Positions 15,885 through 25,800 of a DNA stretch of 64,000 bases are shown piece by piece; the stretch's first letter is position 1, and each line of letters begins with the position of its first letter. The DNA is from Brevibacillus_H sp049846925. GTDB taxonomy: Bacteria; Bacillota; Bacilli; Brevibacillales; Brevibacillaceae. Location of the stretch: assembly GCF_049846925.1 (NCBI RefSeq), contig NZ_JBNCMT010000018.1:42967-106966 (forward strand), written 5' to 3'. Under the pieces are notes generated by a model, which saw only the letters and a list, made by a program, of their open reading frames with translations, was not told the DNA's origin and made no database searches. Made by a program: the position numbers and the translations under genes.

Positions 15885-17888
15885 TTAGATTTGACGACCG
15901 ATAATGGTTCCTTCATAGATGGCCCGTTTCGCATCCAATTCTCCTGCTGTTTTGGCGCCACCTATTATATGATAGCGCACTTTGTCCTGTAATTCTTCAC
16001 TTAATTGAGTATTTGAATTGGCGCCAGCAGCGATAATCACCGTATCAGCAGAGATGAATTCCTCTTCTCCGTTGCGAATAATTGTCACACCCTCTGGCGT
16101 AATTTCCTTGTAATCAATTTGGGTAATCATCTCTACACCATGGTGTTTCAGGGTTGCGATCGTTGCCCAGCGCGTGGTTTTTCCCAAGCCAGTGCCCACA
16201 TGCTTGCCTCGGCGAAGCATGGTGATTTTTCGCCCGCTCAATGAATAGCGATGTACGTTTTTCGGATCCAAAATTCGGTAGCCAACCAGGTACTGCGTCG
16301 CTTCTTCCCGAATACCTCCACTGTTCAACAGCAAATGGGAAAGGTCGCAAGCAATTCCGCCCGCACCGATGATGACAACTCTTCGGCCCACTTTTGCTTT
16401 CCCTTCAAACACGTCTGTGTACGAAACAACATGCGGCAGGTCTGCTCCAGGCAAGTCTAATTGTCGAGGGGAAACACCAGTAGACAACACCACTTCCTCA
16501 AATCCCTCGGCAAGCAACTCTTCTGCTGCAACCTCCTGACCGAGGCGAATATCAACACCAAGCTTATGCAACTGAACACGATAATAACGAAGTGTCTCAT
16601 TGAACTCTGTTTTGCCTGGCACCTGTTTGGCATATAGGAGCTGGCCACCGATTTCCGGAGATTTATCAAACAGTACAACCTGATGTCCACGTTCGGCTAA
16701 TACACGAGCCGCTTCCAGACCAGCAGGGCCTGCGCCAACTACTGCTACTGTTTTCTTCACATCTGCAGGAGCCAAAGGTAATTCAAGCTCTCTTCCAGCG
16801 ACCGGATTGACGAGACAGGATGCTGGCAATCCAGAAAACACGTGATCCAGACAAGCCTGGTTACAAGCAATACAGGTGTTTACGTCGTCGAATTTACCAG
16901 CTTCACTCTTTTTCACGATGTATGGGTCAGCTAGGAACGGACGAGCCATGGAGACCATATCGACGGAATGCGTGCGGAGGATCTCTTCTGCCAGACGAAC
17001 GTCGTTGATCCGGTTGCTGACCACGACAGGAATCGATACAACCGCTTTAATCTGTTGTGCTACCCAGACAAATGAGCCCCGTGGTACCGTCATATAGATT
17101 GTTGGCACCTGTGACTCATGCCAGCCGATGCCGATATTGAGCGCATCTACCCCGGCTTGTTGAAGCATTTTGGCAAATGCTTGTGTTTCTTCCATCGTTG
17201 TGCTCTCTGGAATCAGATCTAGTCCTGACATCCGGAAAATCACCGGATATTCTTTGCCAACCGCTTCTTTTACCCGCTTCGCGATTTCTACCCCAAAACG
17301 ACTGCGGCGTTCAAAATCGCCTCCCCACTCATCTGTCCGCTTGTTCGTTACAGGAGAGAGGAACTGGTTGATGAGATAACCTTCTGAACCCATGATTTCT
17401 ACGGCATCATAGCCTGCTTTTTGTGCCCGAAGCGCAGCATCTACAAAATACTGAATTGTCTCTTCCACTTCTCTGGATGTCAACTCACGTGGTGTGGTGC
17501 TGTTAATGGGAGCTCGCAACGGAGACGGAGCTACTGGATCGAGACCTGTTTTTTCTTTGTATGCGTATCGACCGGTATGGAATAGTTGCATGGCAATTCG
17601 CCCACCTTCACGGTGAACCGCATCTGCTACCAGTTTTGCTTTTTCAATGTGATCGTCGTGGAAGATATTGAGATACTCATCCCCAATTCCTCCTTCCGGG
17701 CAGACCGCAATTCCACCTGTTACAATCAGACCTGCCTCACCTTTGGCACGCTCAGCATAAAAGGTTGCCAGCCGTTCCATTCCATTTTCGAGCCCTTCAA
17801 TTCCGACATGCATCGAACCCATCAGAATCCTATTGGGCAAGGTCAATCCTGCGAGTTGAATCGGTTCAAATACACGATTAAGTATCAT
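15885..17888 (-). CDS. fadH: 2,4-dienoyl-CoA reductase-like FMN/FAD/4Fe-4S oxidoreductase
   Basis: 667 residues. An N-terminal old-yellow-enzyme TIM barrel (about 1-330) is followed by the iron-sulfur motif CIACNQACLDHVFSG with a fourth Cys shortly after. Then come an FAD-binding GxGxxG (VVGAGPAGLEAARVLAERG) and an NAD(P)H-binding GAGGIACDLSHLL. This is the full domain order of bacterial FadH, which removes double bonds of unsaturated fatty acyl-CoA. AGGGGG precedes the ATG. A perfect FadR-type operator lies 21 bases upstream of the start, which strongly supports a fatty-acid-degradation role over other enoate reductases. Confidence 0.88.
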   Translation of the reverse strand: MILNRVFEPIQLAGLTLPNRILMGSMHVGIEGLENGMERLATFYAERAKGEAGLIVTGGIAVCPEGGIGDEYLNIFHDDHIEKAKLVADAVHREGGRIAMQLFHTGRYAYKEKTGLDPVAPSPLRAPINSTTPRELTSREVEETIQYFVDAALRAQKAGYDAVEIMGSEGYLINQFLSPVTNKRTDEWGGDFERRSRFGVEIAKRVKEAVGKEYPVIFRMSGLDLIPESTTMEETQAFAKMLQQAGVDALNIGIGWHESQVPTIYMTVPRGSFVWVAQQIKAVVSIPVVVSNRINDVRLAEEILRTHSVDMVSMARPFLADPYIVKKSEAGKFDDVNTCIACNQACLDHVFSGLPASCLVNPVAGRELELPLAPADVKKTVAVVGAGPAGLEAARVLAERGHQVVLFDKSPEIGGQLLYAKQVPGKTEFNETLRYYRVQLHKLGVDIRLGQEVAAEELLAEGFEEVVLSTGVSPRQLDLPGADLPHVVSYTDVFEGKAKVGRRVVIIGAGGIACDLSHLLLNSGGIREEATQYLVGYRILDPKNVHRYSLSGRKITMLRRGKHVGTGLGKTTRWATIATLKHHGVEMITQIDYKEITPEGVTIIRNGEEEFISADTVIIAAGANSNTQLSEELQDKVRYHIIGGAKTAGELDAKRAIYEGTIIGRQI

Positions 17889-17908
17889 ACATCATCCCCC
17901 TGAACTTT

Positions 17909-17926
17909 TGAATGAATACTCATTCA
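17909..17926. promoter_or_regulatory. FadR operator upstream of fadH
   Basis: TGAATGAATACTCATTCA is a 7-4-7 inverted repeat. Its complement, with GTAT in the centre, agrees with the TGAATGA-N4-TCATTCA box described for the TetR-family FadR of Bacillus, which represses beta-oxidation genes until long-chain acyl-CoA binds. Confidence 0.85.
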
Positions 17927-18032
17927 TTTTTAAGTAGTAAATTCTTGATACTCTGATTAAATTCCTTCCTTTGTGAGTTATTTTTATAAATATAAAATAA
18001 AGTCTGCAATTTTTTGCTGTAACCAATATGCA

Positions 18033-18578
18033 CTATTGAGCAAATTTCCTAAATAGATAAACACTTAACCCCATCCATGATATTCCGAAGGGAACCGACG
18101 ACCATGCGGTAATGAATTGGTCATTAAATATGAGTAAAGAAACAGAACTCAACAACAGTAAAACCCTGGTCCAAAACGGTAATAATTGAGACTTAAGCAT
18201 GCTTACACTAAAAAACAATAACCCTGCGATTGTTATTAGAAAACCAATTGGCTGAGCAGCTTCGTACTGGATACTCAAGTCTATTGAAATACGAGATATC
18301 GTACCAAAAAGATAAAGGAAGCTTCCGAGCAAAGTAACATTTAGTGCCCATCGTGCAGATCGTTTTGCGTCCTTTAGGGACGCATATAAACCAGCCAATC
18401 CTATGCCGATACAAGCTATTCCGCATCCGAACCATGGCATAAGAGACTGAGAACTTCGGTAAATTTGAGCATCGGGGTTACCAGGGGGCATCATGGACAA
18501 TTCAAAGCCCATCCTTAGCCAAATCATCCCACCGATTAATGCAGACAAGGCGGTGATTAAAAAAACAACTCTCTTCAT
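18033..18578 (-). CDS. Polytopic membrane protein of unknown function
   Basis: 181 residues from ATG 18578; AAGGGTGAG 6 bases upstream favours this over GTG 18590. About six hydrophobic segments alternate with short loops, one holding a KDAKRSAR cluster. There is no Walker, permease or enzyme motif I recognise. It stands alone between fadH and the reductase gene on the opposite strand, with about 140 bases of AT-rich DNA on its downstream side. Its first loop, between spans 1 and 2, carries PPGNPDAQIYRSSQS. Confidence 0.7.
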   Translation of the reverse strand: MKRVVFLITALSALIGGMIWLRMGFELSMMPPGNPDAQIYRSSQSLMPWFGCGIACIGIGLAGLYASLKDAKRSARWALNVTLLGSFLYLFGTISRISIDLSIQYEAAQPIGFLITIAGLLFFSVSMLKSQLLPFWTRVLLLLSSVSLLIFNDQFITAWSSVPFGISWMGLSVYLFRKFAQ

Positions 18579-18720
18579 CAAAATTCTCACCCTTTGTTAT
18601 AGATATTCCCACTATCGTTCAAGTGAAATTGCTTCATTTCTATTGAGCATTTCGCTCAACCTGCAAATTCTTTGGCCTCATCTTGAATGAGGACGAGCAC
18701 ACATGTAGACTAAGCATAGT

Positions 18721-18770
18721 AAGAAAACCCACCCGACACAAGCTATCGCTAGCGCCGGGCGGTGCCCCAA
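18721..18770. repeat. Dispersed palindromic repeat, copy 2 (short form)
   Basis: The first 34 bases match copy 1 at 13514 exactly; the GTCGAC arms are then missing and the outer stem closes at once (CCACCCG with CGGGCGG, one mismatch). The inner GCTA/TAGC hairpin is conserved. It sits in the leader of the reductase gene at 18809. Confidence 0.65.
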
Positions 18771-18808
18771 ACTTATACATAGCAAGAGAAAGCGGAGGGA
18801 TACTAGAG

Positions 18809-19714
18809 ATGGAAAGAATAGGATTTATTGGACTAGGAACTATGGGGATGCCAATGGTTCGCAATCTTTTGCAGGCAGGTTTTGATGTACATGTTGTGTC
18901 TCGCAGTCGTGGACCAATTGACAAGGCAGTGAGTCTGGGTGCCATTGAAGCAAGCAATCCACGTGAGTTGGCGGAAAAGGTTGATATCCTGCTTACATGT
19001 CTGCCATTGCCGCCTTCGATTGAAGAAGTTTATTTCAGTGCAGACGGAATTCTCGAGGCTGATCTAACCAATAAACTGATTATTGATCACAGCACAGTCA
19101 GCCCGTTGACCAACAAGCGTTGTTATGATGCTATCCAGGCAAAAGGTGGCTCCTACATGGATGCGCCGATCAGTGGAGGACCGATGGGTGCTGAGGCTGG
19201 CACGTTGGCGATAATGTGTGGTGGCAAACGTTCTGATTTCGACCGTGCACTTCCTGTATTTGAAGCGATGGGCAAACATCTATTTTATATTGGTGACATC
19301 GGAAACGGCAGTGTTGTCAAGCTGATGAACAATTATCTGATTGGCGTACATACGGCTGCGCTCGCAGAGACATTTACCCTGGCAACCAAAATCGGTGTGG
19401 ATACAGAGCTGATGAGGGACGTACTCACCGTTAGTACGGGTGACTCCAAAATGTTGCACCGCATTGTTCCTCTTGTCCATGAACGTGATTTTGCCGCCCG
19501 ATTTAGTAATGAACTCCTGCACAAGGATATGAAAATTGCAACCGAGCTCGCCGAGTCGTACGGTGTAGACATGCCGATTAATCAGCTTGCAGAAAAAATG
19601 TATGCAGAAGCAAAAGAAAAATACCCCAAAGAAGACATGGCTGCTTTGTTTAAAGTTTATGAGGAAAAAGTTGGCGTAGTTGTACAGGGCAAAACCAAAA
19701 ATGTAGTGGTTTAA
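18809..19714 (+). CDS. 3-hydroxyisobutyrate dehydrogenase-family reductase
   Basis: 301 residues. The ATG at 18809 has GGAGGG 8 bases upstream; an upstream in-frame extension would run through the palindromic repeat and is rejected. The N-terminal Rossmann motif is IGFIGLGTMGMPM. The substrate-binding signature is DAPISGGPMGAEAGTL, and the catalytic lysine region is GNGSVVKLMNNYL. The family reduces small beta-hydroxy acids (hydroxyisobutyrate, tartronate semialdehyde, succinic semialdehyde) with NAD(P)H. A lipoprotein gene follows at 18 bases, in the same operon. The exact substrate cannot be told from the sequence. Confidence 0.9.
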   Translation: MERIGFIGLGTMGMPMVRNLLQAGFDVHVVSRSRGPIDKAVSLGAIEASNPRELAEKVDILLTCLPLPPSIEEVYFSADGILEADLTNKLIIDHSTVSPLTNKRCYDAIQAKGGSYMDAPISGGPMGAEAGTLAIMCGGKRSDFDRALPVFEAMGKHLFYIGDIGNGSVVKLMNNYLIGVHTAALAETFTLATKIGVDTELMRDVLTVSTGDSKMLHRIVPLVHERDFAARFSNELLHKDMKIATELAESYGVDMPINQLAEKMYAEAKEKYPKEDMAALFKVYEEKVGVVVQGKTKNVVV

Positions 19715-19732
19715 ATTGAGGAGGAGTTTGAA

Positions 19733-20173
19733 TTGCGTTTTTGGATCACCGTCCTGCTCATCTTTCTCCTTGTGCTCCCGTTAACTGCTTGCGGTTCAGC
19801 AAACAAGGATGAAAACAAACAAGTCATCATGTTAGAGGGACGCAGCGGGGATTGGGAAGCATCCCTGCGAAGCACGTATGTGACTACTACTACTCCGGAC
19901 AAAGGAACGCTGTATCAATCATTGACAATTCGCTATATTGGCAAGGAACCACTGGTTCAAAAGTTCTCTTTTGCTTATCAAGACACGGTGGACAAGATCA
20001 GCCAAAATGACGTCCAAACACTGCCATCGGGTGTCTATCAGGTTCAGTCTCAAAAGGAAAATACAGTTGCCCCGTGGGATTTTGCGAAATGGGGACGGAA
20101 TCAGGCCAATTTGACCATTCAGTTCCAAGGGCAAGAAATCGCATTGACGATGATAGCAACAGGGAGGCAGTGA
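19733..20173 (+). CDS. Lipoprotein of unknown function
   Basis: 146 residues from a TTG start with GAGGAGGAG 6 bases before it. The signal peptide is a long hydrophobic run ending in the lipobox LTAC. The mature part has beta-prone stretches (YQSLTIRYIG, LTIQFQGQEIALTM) and looks like a small immunoglobulin-like domain. It lies directly behind the reductase gene, and its stop codon is inside the terminator hairpin. Proteins of this shape are common lipid-anchored surface proteins in Bacillales without assigned function. Confidence 0.75.
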   Translation: MRFWITVLLIFLLVLPLTACGSANKDENKQVIMLEGRSGDWEASLRSTYVTTTTPDKGTLYQSLTIRYIGKEPLVQKFSFAYQDTVDKISQNDVQTLPSGVYQVQSQKENTVAPWDFAKWGRNQANLTIQFQGQEIALTMIATGRQ

Positions 20174-20196
20174 TAAACTGCCTCCTTTATTGTTTT
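20163..20196 (+). terminator. Terminator overlapping the lipoprotein stop codon
   Basis: GGAGGCAGT pairs with ACTGCCTCC across GATAA, followed by TTTATTGTTTT. The stop codon is in the loop. Confidence 0.85.
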
Positions 20197-20555
20197 AATG
20201 CCTTTGCAACAGCAGAAAGTATATTCTCCCTCTGAATGGGCTTCACCAAAAAATCGTTTGCTCCGCCTCTGATCGCATGAATCACCAATTTGCGTTGTGC
20301 CATTGTTGAACACATAATGACTCTAGCATTAGGATCAACCTTCTTGATTTCCATCAACGCTTTTATTCCATCCAATTTCGGCATGGTAATATCCATAGTG
20401 ATCAAGTCAGGCTTATACTGTTTGAACAAGCGGACAGCTTCCTCTCCATTGGTCCCTTCTGCAATAACACTATAGCCTGCTTCTTCCAATAAGTTCTTTA
20501 ACATTAGTCTCATAAACGACACATCATCTACTATGATTATCTTTGCGAGCATCAC
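20187..20555 (-). CDS. CheY-like single-domain response regulator
   Basis: 122 residues, one receiver domain and nothing else. The acidic pocket is in IIIVDDVSFMR, the phosphorylation Asp in LITMDITMPK, the Thr/Ser switch in VIMCSTMAQRK and the Lys in FLVKPI. GAGAGGAAG precedes both GTG 20555 and ATG 20552. It is 17 bases behind the HD-GYP gene in the same operon. With no output domain it should act by protein contact, either at the flagellar switch or on the HD-GYP partner. The sequence is close to chemotaxis CheY of Gram-positive bacteria. Confidence 0.9.
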   Translation of the reverse strand: MMLAKIIIVDDVSFMRLMLKNLLEEAGYSVIAEGTNGEEAVRLFKQYKPDLITMDITMPKLDGIKALMEIKKVDPNARVIMCSTMAQRKLVIHAIRGGANDFLVKPIQRENILSAVAKALKQ

Positions 20556-20572
20556 TCAAACTTCCTCTCAAC

Positions 20573-21583
20573 TCAACCAACAAGTTGCTCTATCTGTACG
20601 TTGCGACACTTACGTAAATCAATATAATGGTTATCAAGTTGCACCAATGGCTTAATCGGGTCCTCTTGATGAATCAAGGTAACTCGTCCCTTTTGACCGT
20701 CAGAAAGAATGACTTGACTTCCAACCGCCATCTCCATCATCCGTTGAACAAACACATGGCAAATAACCGGATCCAGCTTGCCAAACCGTTCTGCCATCAT
20801 CTGCTCAATTACTTTAAAAAACGGTTGGGCTTCCTTATACACCCGTTTCGATGTCATGGCATGAAACACATCAGCAACGCCAACAATTTTACTGAATAAA
20901 TCGATCTGCTTCCCTTTGACTTTATTCGGGTACCCGCATCCATCCTCCCGTTCATGATGCTGCAAAGCTACTAACGATACACGGGGATGCAGATTCGATA
21001 TTTGCTGGATAATCTCAAAGCCAAAAACTGTATGTTGCTTCATCTTGTTGAATTCTTCATCTGTAAATTTGCCAGGCTTATTCAGGATTTCATCGCAAAT
21101 TTTGATTTTACCGACATCATGAAGCGCAGCAGCCAGTGTAAGCAAGTTTAGTTCCTCTTGATTCAAATGCATCCATTTGCCAATCATCGTCGAAATTACT
21201 GCTACCCCGATATTATGGCGATAGGTATAATCATCTTTTGCCTGTAACCCGGATAACACACTGTAAAGATTGGGATATTCCGTAGCATGATGAATGGCGG
21301 GAATGATGTTCATATGCAGTTCTTCCAAAGGTATATCGCCTGTGGAATGTATATATTCAAAGATTTCTCTCATTTCTTCCGTCGCACGATACACCAGACT
21401 CTCATTGGTCTTTTCCTGTTGCGTCACCTGTTCCACATCTTCGTTCGAGACGTGTACACCATTCTTTGAGATGACTTGGACAAGTGAATCTGTCAATATG
21501 GTCTTCTCCGATGCCAGCAGTAATCCCCCTTTCGTAAATAGATCCCGTTTCAGCCTAGAGCCAATCTGGTCACTTGCTTTCAT
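20573..21583 (-). CDS. HD-GYP domain cyclic-di-GMP phosphodiesterase
   Basis: 336 residues. The N-terminal 110 residues are a variable region; the HD-GYP domain follows with the metal site LHDVGKIKI and the signature HHEREDGCGYP, both complete, so hydrolysis of cyclic-di-GMP is expected. A C-terminal segment of about 70 residues resembles a PilZ-like or SH3-like barrel (VGSQVILSDGQKGRVTLIH). AGGGAGGAT precedes the ATG. It heads an operon with the CheY-like gene. Its promoter region carries the same 11-bp-period direct repeats as the nearby sensor-kinase operon. Confidence 0.92.
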   Translation of the reverse strand: MKASDQIGSRLKRDLFTKGGLLLASEKTILTDSLVQVISKNGVHVSNEDVEQVTQQEKTNESLVYRATEEMREIFEYIHSTGDIPLEELHMNIIPAIHHATEYPNLYSVLSGLQAKDDYTYRHNIGVAVISTMIGKWMHLNQEELNLLTLAAALHDVGKIKICDEILNKPGKFTDEEFNKMKQHTVFGFEIIQQISNLHPRVSLVALQHHEREDGCGYPNKVKGKQIDLFSKIVGVADVFHAMTSKRVYKEAQPFFKVIEQMMAERFGKLDPVICHVFVQRMMEMAVGSQVILSDGQKGRVTLIHQEDPIKPLVQLDNHYIDLRKCRNVQIEQLVG

Positions 21584-21622
21584 TTTTAATCCTCCCTATG
21601 GAAGTTAAACATACACATTTGA

Positions 21623-21660
21623 ATTCTACTGAATAGCTCTCACAAAATTCTCACAAAATA
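21623..21660 (-). promoter_or_regulatory. Direct-repeat regulator site and -10 of the HD-GYP operon
   Basis: CTCACAAAAT occurs at 21639 and 21650, a period of 11. On the minus strand TTTGTG is followed after 12 bases by TAGAAT (21623-21628) as the -10. The repeats take the place of the -35, as in promoters activated by OmpR-type regulators. Confidence 0.6.
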
Positions 21661-21686
21661 CCATTTTCTAATAAATTACAAAAAAA

Positions 21687-21709
21687 GAAACAGAGATTAT
21701 CTCTGCTTC
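21687..21709 (-). terminator. Terminator after the SARP-type response regulator
   Basis: GAAGCAGAGAT/ATCTCTGTTTC hairpin on the minus strand with TTTTTTT following. Confidence 0.85.
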
Positions 21710-21714
21710 TCAGT

Positions 21715-22830
21715 TCATGATTTCAAATAAGATGAAACAAAGCTTTTCATCTCTTCAGGAGGCTCCATCTCCAATTCCCGACGATAGAATGCCTCGAACC
21801 GTGCATACTGCTTTGCCACTTTTTCTCGATTCCCACATCTTGCGTAAATTTGTAACAGGATCATGTTCATTTCCTCATTCAGAGGATACAAAGTCAGGAA
21901 TGCCTCCAGCCGTTGCTCCGCTTTTTTCCAATCCCTATTCTCAAGATCATGCTGAATCAGTCGATGGACAAGCCATGTAAATTGCTTTCTGTACCCTTCC
22001 TCCAATGGAGTTTTCCAAATGTAGTCTTTCCCCTCCAGCAGTGATCCGTTATAGAGAATACACAAGTATTCAGCTTGCTTCGCATCCCGCATCTGATCGG
22101 TAATCGAAAAATCGTACCGTTGAAATACTAACACATCATACTCTAGTTTTGCTGGTTCCAATATATACCCTTCGTTTGTTCTCTGGATATCCACGTCGAT
22201 CTCGTGCTCTTTCAACAGTTTCTTTAAACGATACATCGTATTGTGTAAATTATGCGAAGCCCGGTCTACATCCATGCCCGGCCACAGCAATTCTGCCAAT
22301 TGCCACTTGTTTATATCTCGCTCGGGATAACATAGAAAGTAAGAGAACAATTCTTCTGTCTTTCGTGTTGTCCAACGAACGAGTTCTCCTTTCGAATTTC
22401 GAACTTCAAATCCGCCAAAGCATCGGATCGTTGCATGTCGAACTTTCTCTTCCACCGGGGCAGCAAGTCGATGCAGCTTTATCAAACGGTTGGTGACCCG
22501 CTCGATCGCCGCTGGTGTCACAGGTTTCAAAATATAATCAAAGGCATACACCTGAAAGGCGTCCAACGCATACTGCTTGTAGGCAGTTGTAAAAATAATT
22601 TTGGTTTGATCGAATAGCTCATTAATTTTTTGAGCGAGTTCAAGCCCGTTCATTTTCGGCATTTCCACATCGAGAAATACGACATCCGGTTGAAGGTGTG
22701 GTAGACAAGCCAGTGCCTCAAGGGGATTCGTGAAAGTACCCAAAATGGTGTAGTGCGGGTTAAGACCGATCACATATTTCATTAGATCCAGAATGGGCTT
22801 TTCATCCTCCACTATTACTGCCTTAAACAA
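21715..22830 (-). CDS. Response regulator with SARP-type DNA-binding and BTAD output
   Basis: 371 residues from TTG 22830, chosen because AGGAGGGG lies just upstream and the receiver starts at once (FKAVIVEDE); longer starts would place the beginning deep in the kinase gene. The receiver (1-115) has VVFLDVEMPKMNG and YILKPV. A winged-helix domain (about 130-235, FGGFEVRNSKGELV to GYIL) and a bacterial transcriptional activator domain (about 240-371, TPR-like) follow, the order seen in SARP regulators. It overlaps the kinase gene by 8 bases and is its obvious partner. Target sites are proposed at the direct repeats before both nearby operons. Confidence 0.9.
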   Translation of the reverse strand: MFKAVIVEDEKPILDLMKYVIGLNPHYTILGTFTNPLEALACLPHLQPDVVFLDVEMPKMNGLELAQKINELFDQTKIIFTTAYKQYALDAFQVYAFDYILKPVTPAAIERVTNRLIKLHRLAAPVEEKVRHATIRCFGGFEVRNSKGELVRWTTRKTEELFSYFLCYPERDINKWQLAELLWPGMDVDRASHNLHNTMYRLKKLLKEHEIDVDIQRTNEGYILEPAKLEYDVLVFQRYDFSITDQMRDAKQAEYLCILYNGSLLEGKDYIWKTPLEEGYRKQFTWLVHRLIQHDLENRDWKKAEQRLEAFLTLYPLNEEMNMILLQIYARCGNREKVAKQYARFEAFYRRELEMEPPEEMKSFVSSYLKS

Positions 22831-25800
22831 ACTTGCCCCTCCTCTCTTCATCAAAATCAGCTTGTCCATCATAAGGTACAGGCAAATACATCGTAATTTT
22901 CGTCCCGTATCCCATTTCCGAGCTGATGGTTAACGTTGCATCTGGGATATTATCGAGGCGTTTGCGGATGTTCTGGATACCAATGCCGCCTCTTTGTTGC
23001 TCACCTTTTGTTAGTTGATAAAGAAGATCATCAGATATGCCGACACCATCGTCTTCAATCATCACCTTAAGATAACGATCACCTTCGACAATGGAAAGCG
23101 TAACCTTGCCCTGTCCCTCCTTCTCAAAAAGCCCATGTCGGATGGCATTCTCCACAAACGGCTGGACGCATAAAGAAGGTATTTCTTTATTCTGTACACT
23201 GTCATCAACATAACAGATAAAGTCGAAACGTTCTCCGAAGCGAGCCTTTTCAATCTCGACGTACGCATGAATCAGTTCCAACTCTCGGTACAGCGGAACG
23301 AACAGCGTATGACGGTCCATATCCAGAATATAGCGTAGATACTGACTCAGCATGGATAACAAATAAGCCGCTTTTTCTCCATCCGTATAACAGAAAGAGA
23401 TCACACTACTAAGAGCGTTGTACAGAAAATGGGGTTTGATCTGAGCTTGATGGAACGCATGCTCATTGCGAATCGCCTCCTGAATCGACGTTTTCATCGC
23501 AATCAATGTCTGAATCCTGGCAATCAGCGTCTCCGCATCAAATGGCTTGGTCACATAATCATTCGCCCCTGCCCGATAGCCAAGGGCAATGTCATGCGGT
23601 GTGTCCTTGACTGTCGCAAACAAGATGGGCAGATCGAGGATAGAATAATGGCTTCGTAACTTCTTGCACAATTCAATACCCGAGATTTCCGGCATCATGA
23701 CATCCAGAATGACAAGATCAACCTCTGTATGTTCTATCATTTTGACCATCGCTTCTTTTGCCGAGAAAGCGGTAATCACATTGTACCGATGCCGTTTCAA
23801 AATGTTCAGCAGCGTATGAATATTGGAAGCCTCGTCATCAACAATCATGATCGTATGCTCATGTTGATCTAAAATATCAAGCTGTACGCTGTCACCGAAA
23901 ACCCTTTTCTGCTCGATTGTCGTACTAGCAATTTCATGATGAGCAGATGTCTGTTCCGCTCTCGGCAAAGCAAATGTCATGCACGTTCCTATTCCAGGCT
24001 CCGACCACTCCACCCGGATGTCTCCGTTCATTTGTTCAACCAGCTTGCGACTGATGTACAAGCCAACCCCCATGCCTGTGAAACCGTCTTTGGGAAGCGG
24101 TTGATCGTACTGCTCAAAATACTCGAAAATCGCCGTATGTTTTTCCTTGGCAATCCCCACTCCCGTGTCCTCTACGGAAATAGACACTGTACTTCCGACC
24201 ACACTCGCCATCACCTTGATCGTCCCTTTGTCTGTGTGCTTAATCGCATTGTGTACAAGATTGTACATGATTTGACGAAACCGGTTCTCGTCTGCCAGAA
24301 CCAAAACCTGGGGGGCAACCTGATTGTCCAACCGCACAGACTTGCCCAAAAGCTCGAATTGCAGCACATCAAATACAATTTGGGTTACCATCTTTACATC
24401 CACAACTGTCAGATTCAAGCGCAGCTCCCCATGCTTCAAGCGAGTGACATCGATCAAATCGTGAATCAGCATGGACAACTTGATGGAAGTATCCTTGATC
24501 AGCCACAGATTCTGTTTTTGCTTTGCCGATAATGTTTTCTCTTCGTCATCCAACAGATAGGAAGTGATATTCAGAATGCCATGTAGCGGTGTCTTGATCT
24601 CGTGGGACGTATTTGTTAAAAATTCATCCTTGAGTTGATTGGATATCGTCAGTTGATGTGAAAGTGTCTTTGTCTTTTCATAAGCATGAGAGAATCGCAC
24701 GGCCATCAGAATATTCATGAAGATGATGAAGTACAAGACACCAATTTTCCCTGCCAGATCGGTTGGTACTAAATTTACCGCATAAAGAATTCCGTCTATT
24801 AAATAGATCGTCAGTGAAACGCCTGAACCAATAAACAGCAACAGTTCCTTCCCGTTGGACAATTCCCCCTGATTTTTACTGGAGAGATAGATTATTCTTC
24901 CCAGGATATATAGGTAAATGAGTTGCGCATAAATCAATAAAGTGCCCTTCACTTCGGTATAGACAGAATAAGGCAGTACGAGAATCGCCACCATGTAAAG
25001 CAGAATTGGGCTAATAAACTGTATCATCCTGGTTTGTGACATAACCTTGGTATCAATGGAACAGAAATACATGATCAGGAGTATCGAACTTAGAAACAGA
25101 GTAACATCCTGCAGCTTGTATGCAATGGTGAAAGGAATAGCGGGTAATAATCGCAGCAGTATCTTCTCGCCATAAACTGATTGATAGACAAACAGGGTAA
25201 CTAAATACATTCCGCTGAAAAAATAGGATTTCTCCTGCAATCGCATGAAATAGAAGCTGAGATGATACGCCGACATAACAGCAAGTATGATAATAAAGGC
25301 GATATCGGTCCCGAGCAGGATACTATTCTCTTTTGTAATATCCTCAGGCAATCCAAATTGGATCGAATTTACGATGCCCCCATTATAGAACATGTAATTT
25401 GCCACTTGAACCACAATCTCGATTTCGTGGTTATTCGTATGAAATACCACAGAATAAGGGGTATTCCCGGGAGTATGGGTATCTATGTCTGTTGCGGGCA
25501 CTCCGCTTTCCCCTGCTATACTACCATCGAGGTATAACCGATGAGCCATACGGATGTTCCTTGTTTTTAGCCCGAAAATTTCCTCCGAATCTGGAAGAAA
25601 CACTTTCAGTCGATACGTCCCAAAACCTTTTCTGTTCATACCACCATCGGCATTTTTCCCTTTCCACGTACCAGGCACGGATAGATACGAGGCGTCTTTA
25701 TGTGTTCCTTTGAAAAAATCTTCAGGCGCAAGCAATTTTCCCGGATAAAACTCCCACTCGCCATCCAAACCAACCAGTCCTTGATGTCGAAAATCCCAAC

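Noticed and set aside
18683..18808. N-terminal extension of the hydroxyisobutyrate-dehydrogenase-like gene
   Set aside because: It would translate the palindromic repeat and places 42 residues before the Rossmann motif. The ATG at 18809 has GGAGGG at good spacing.
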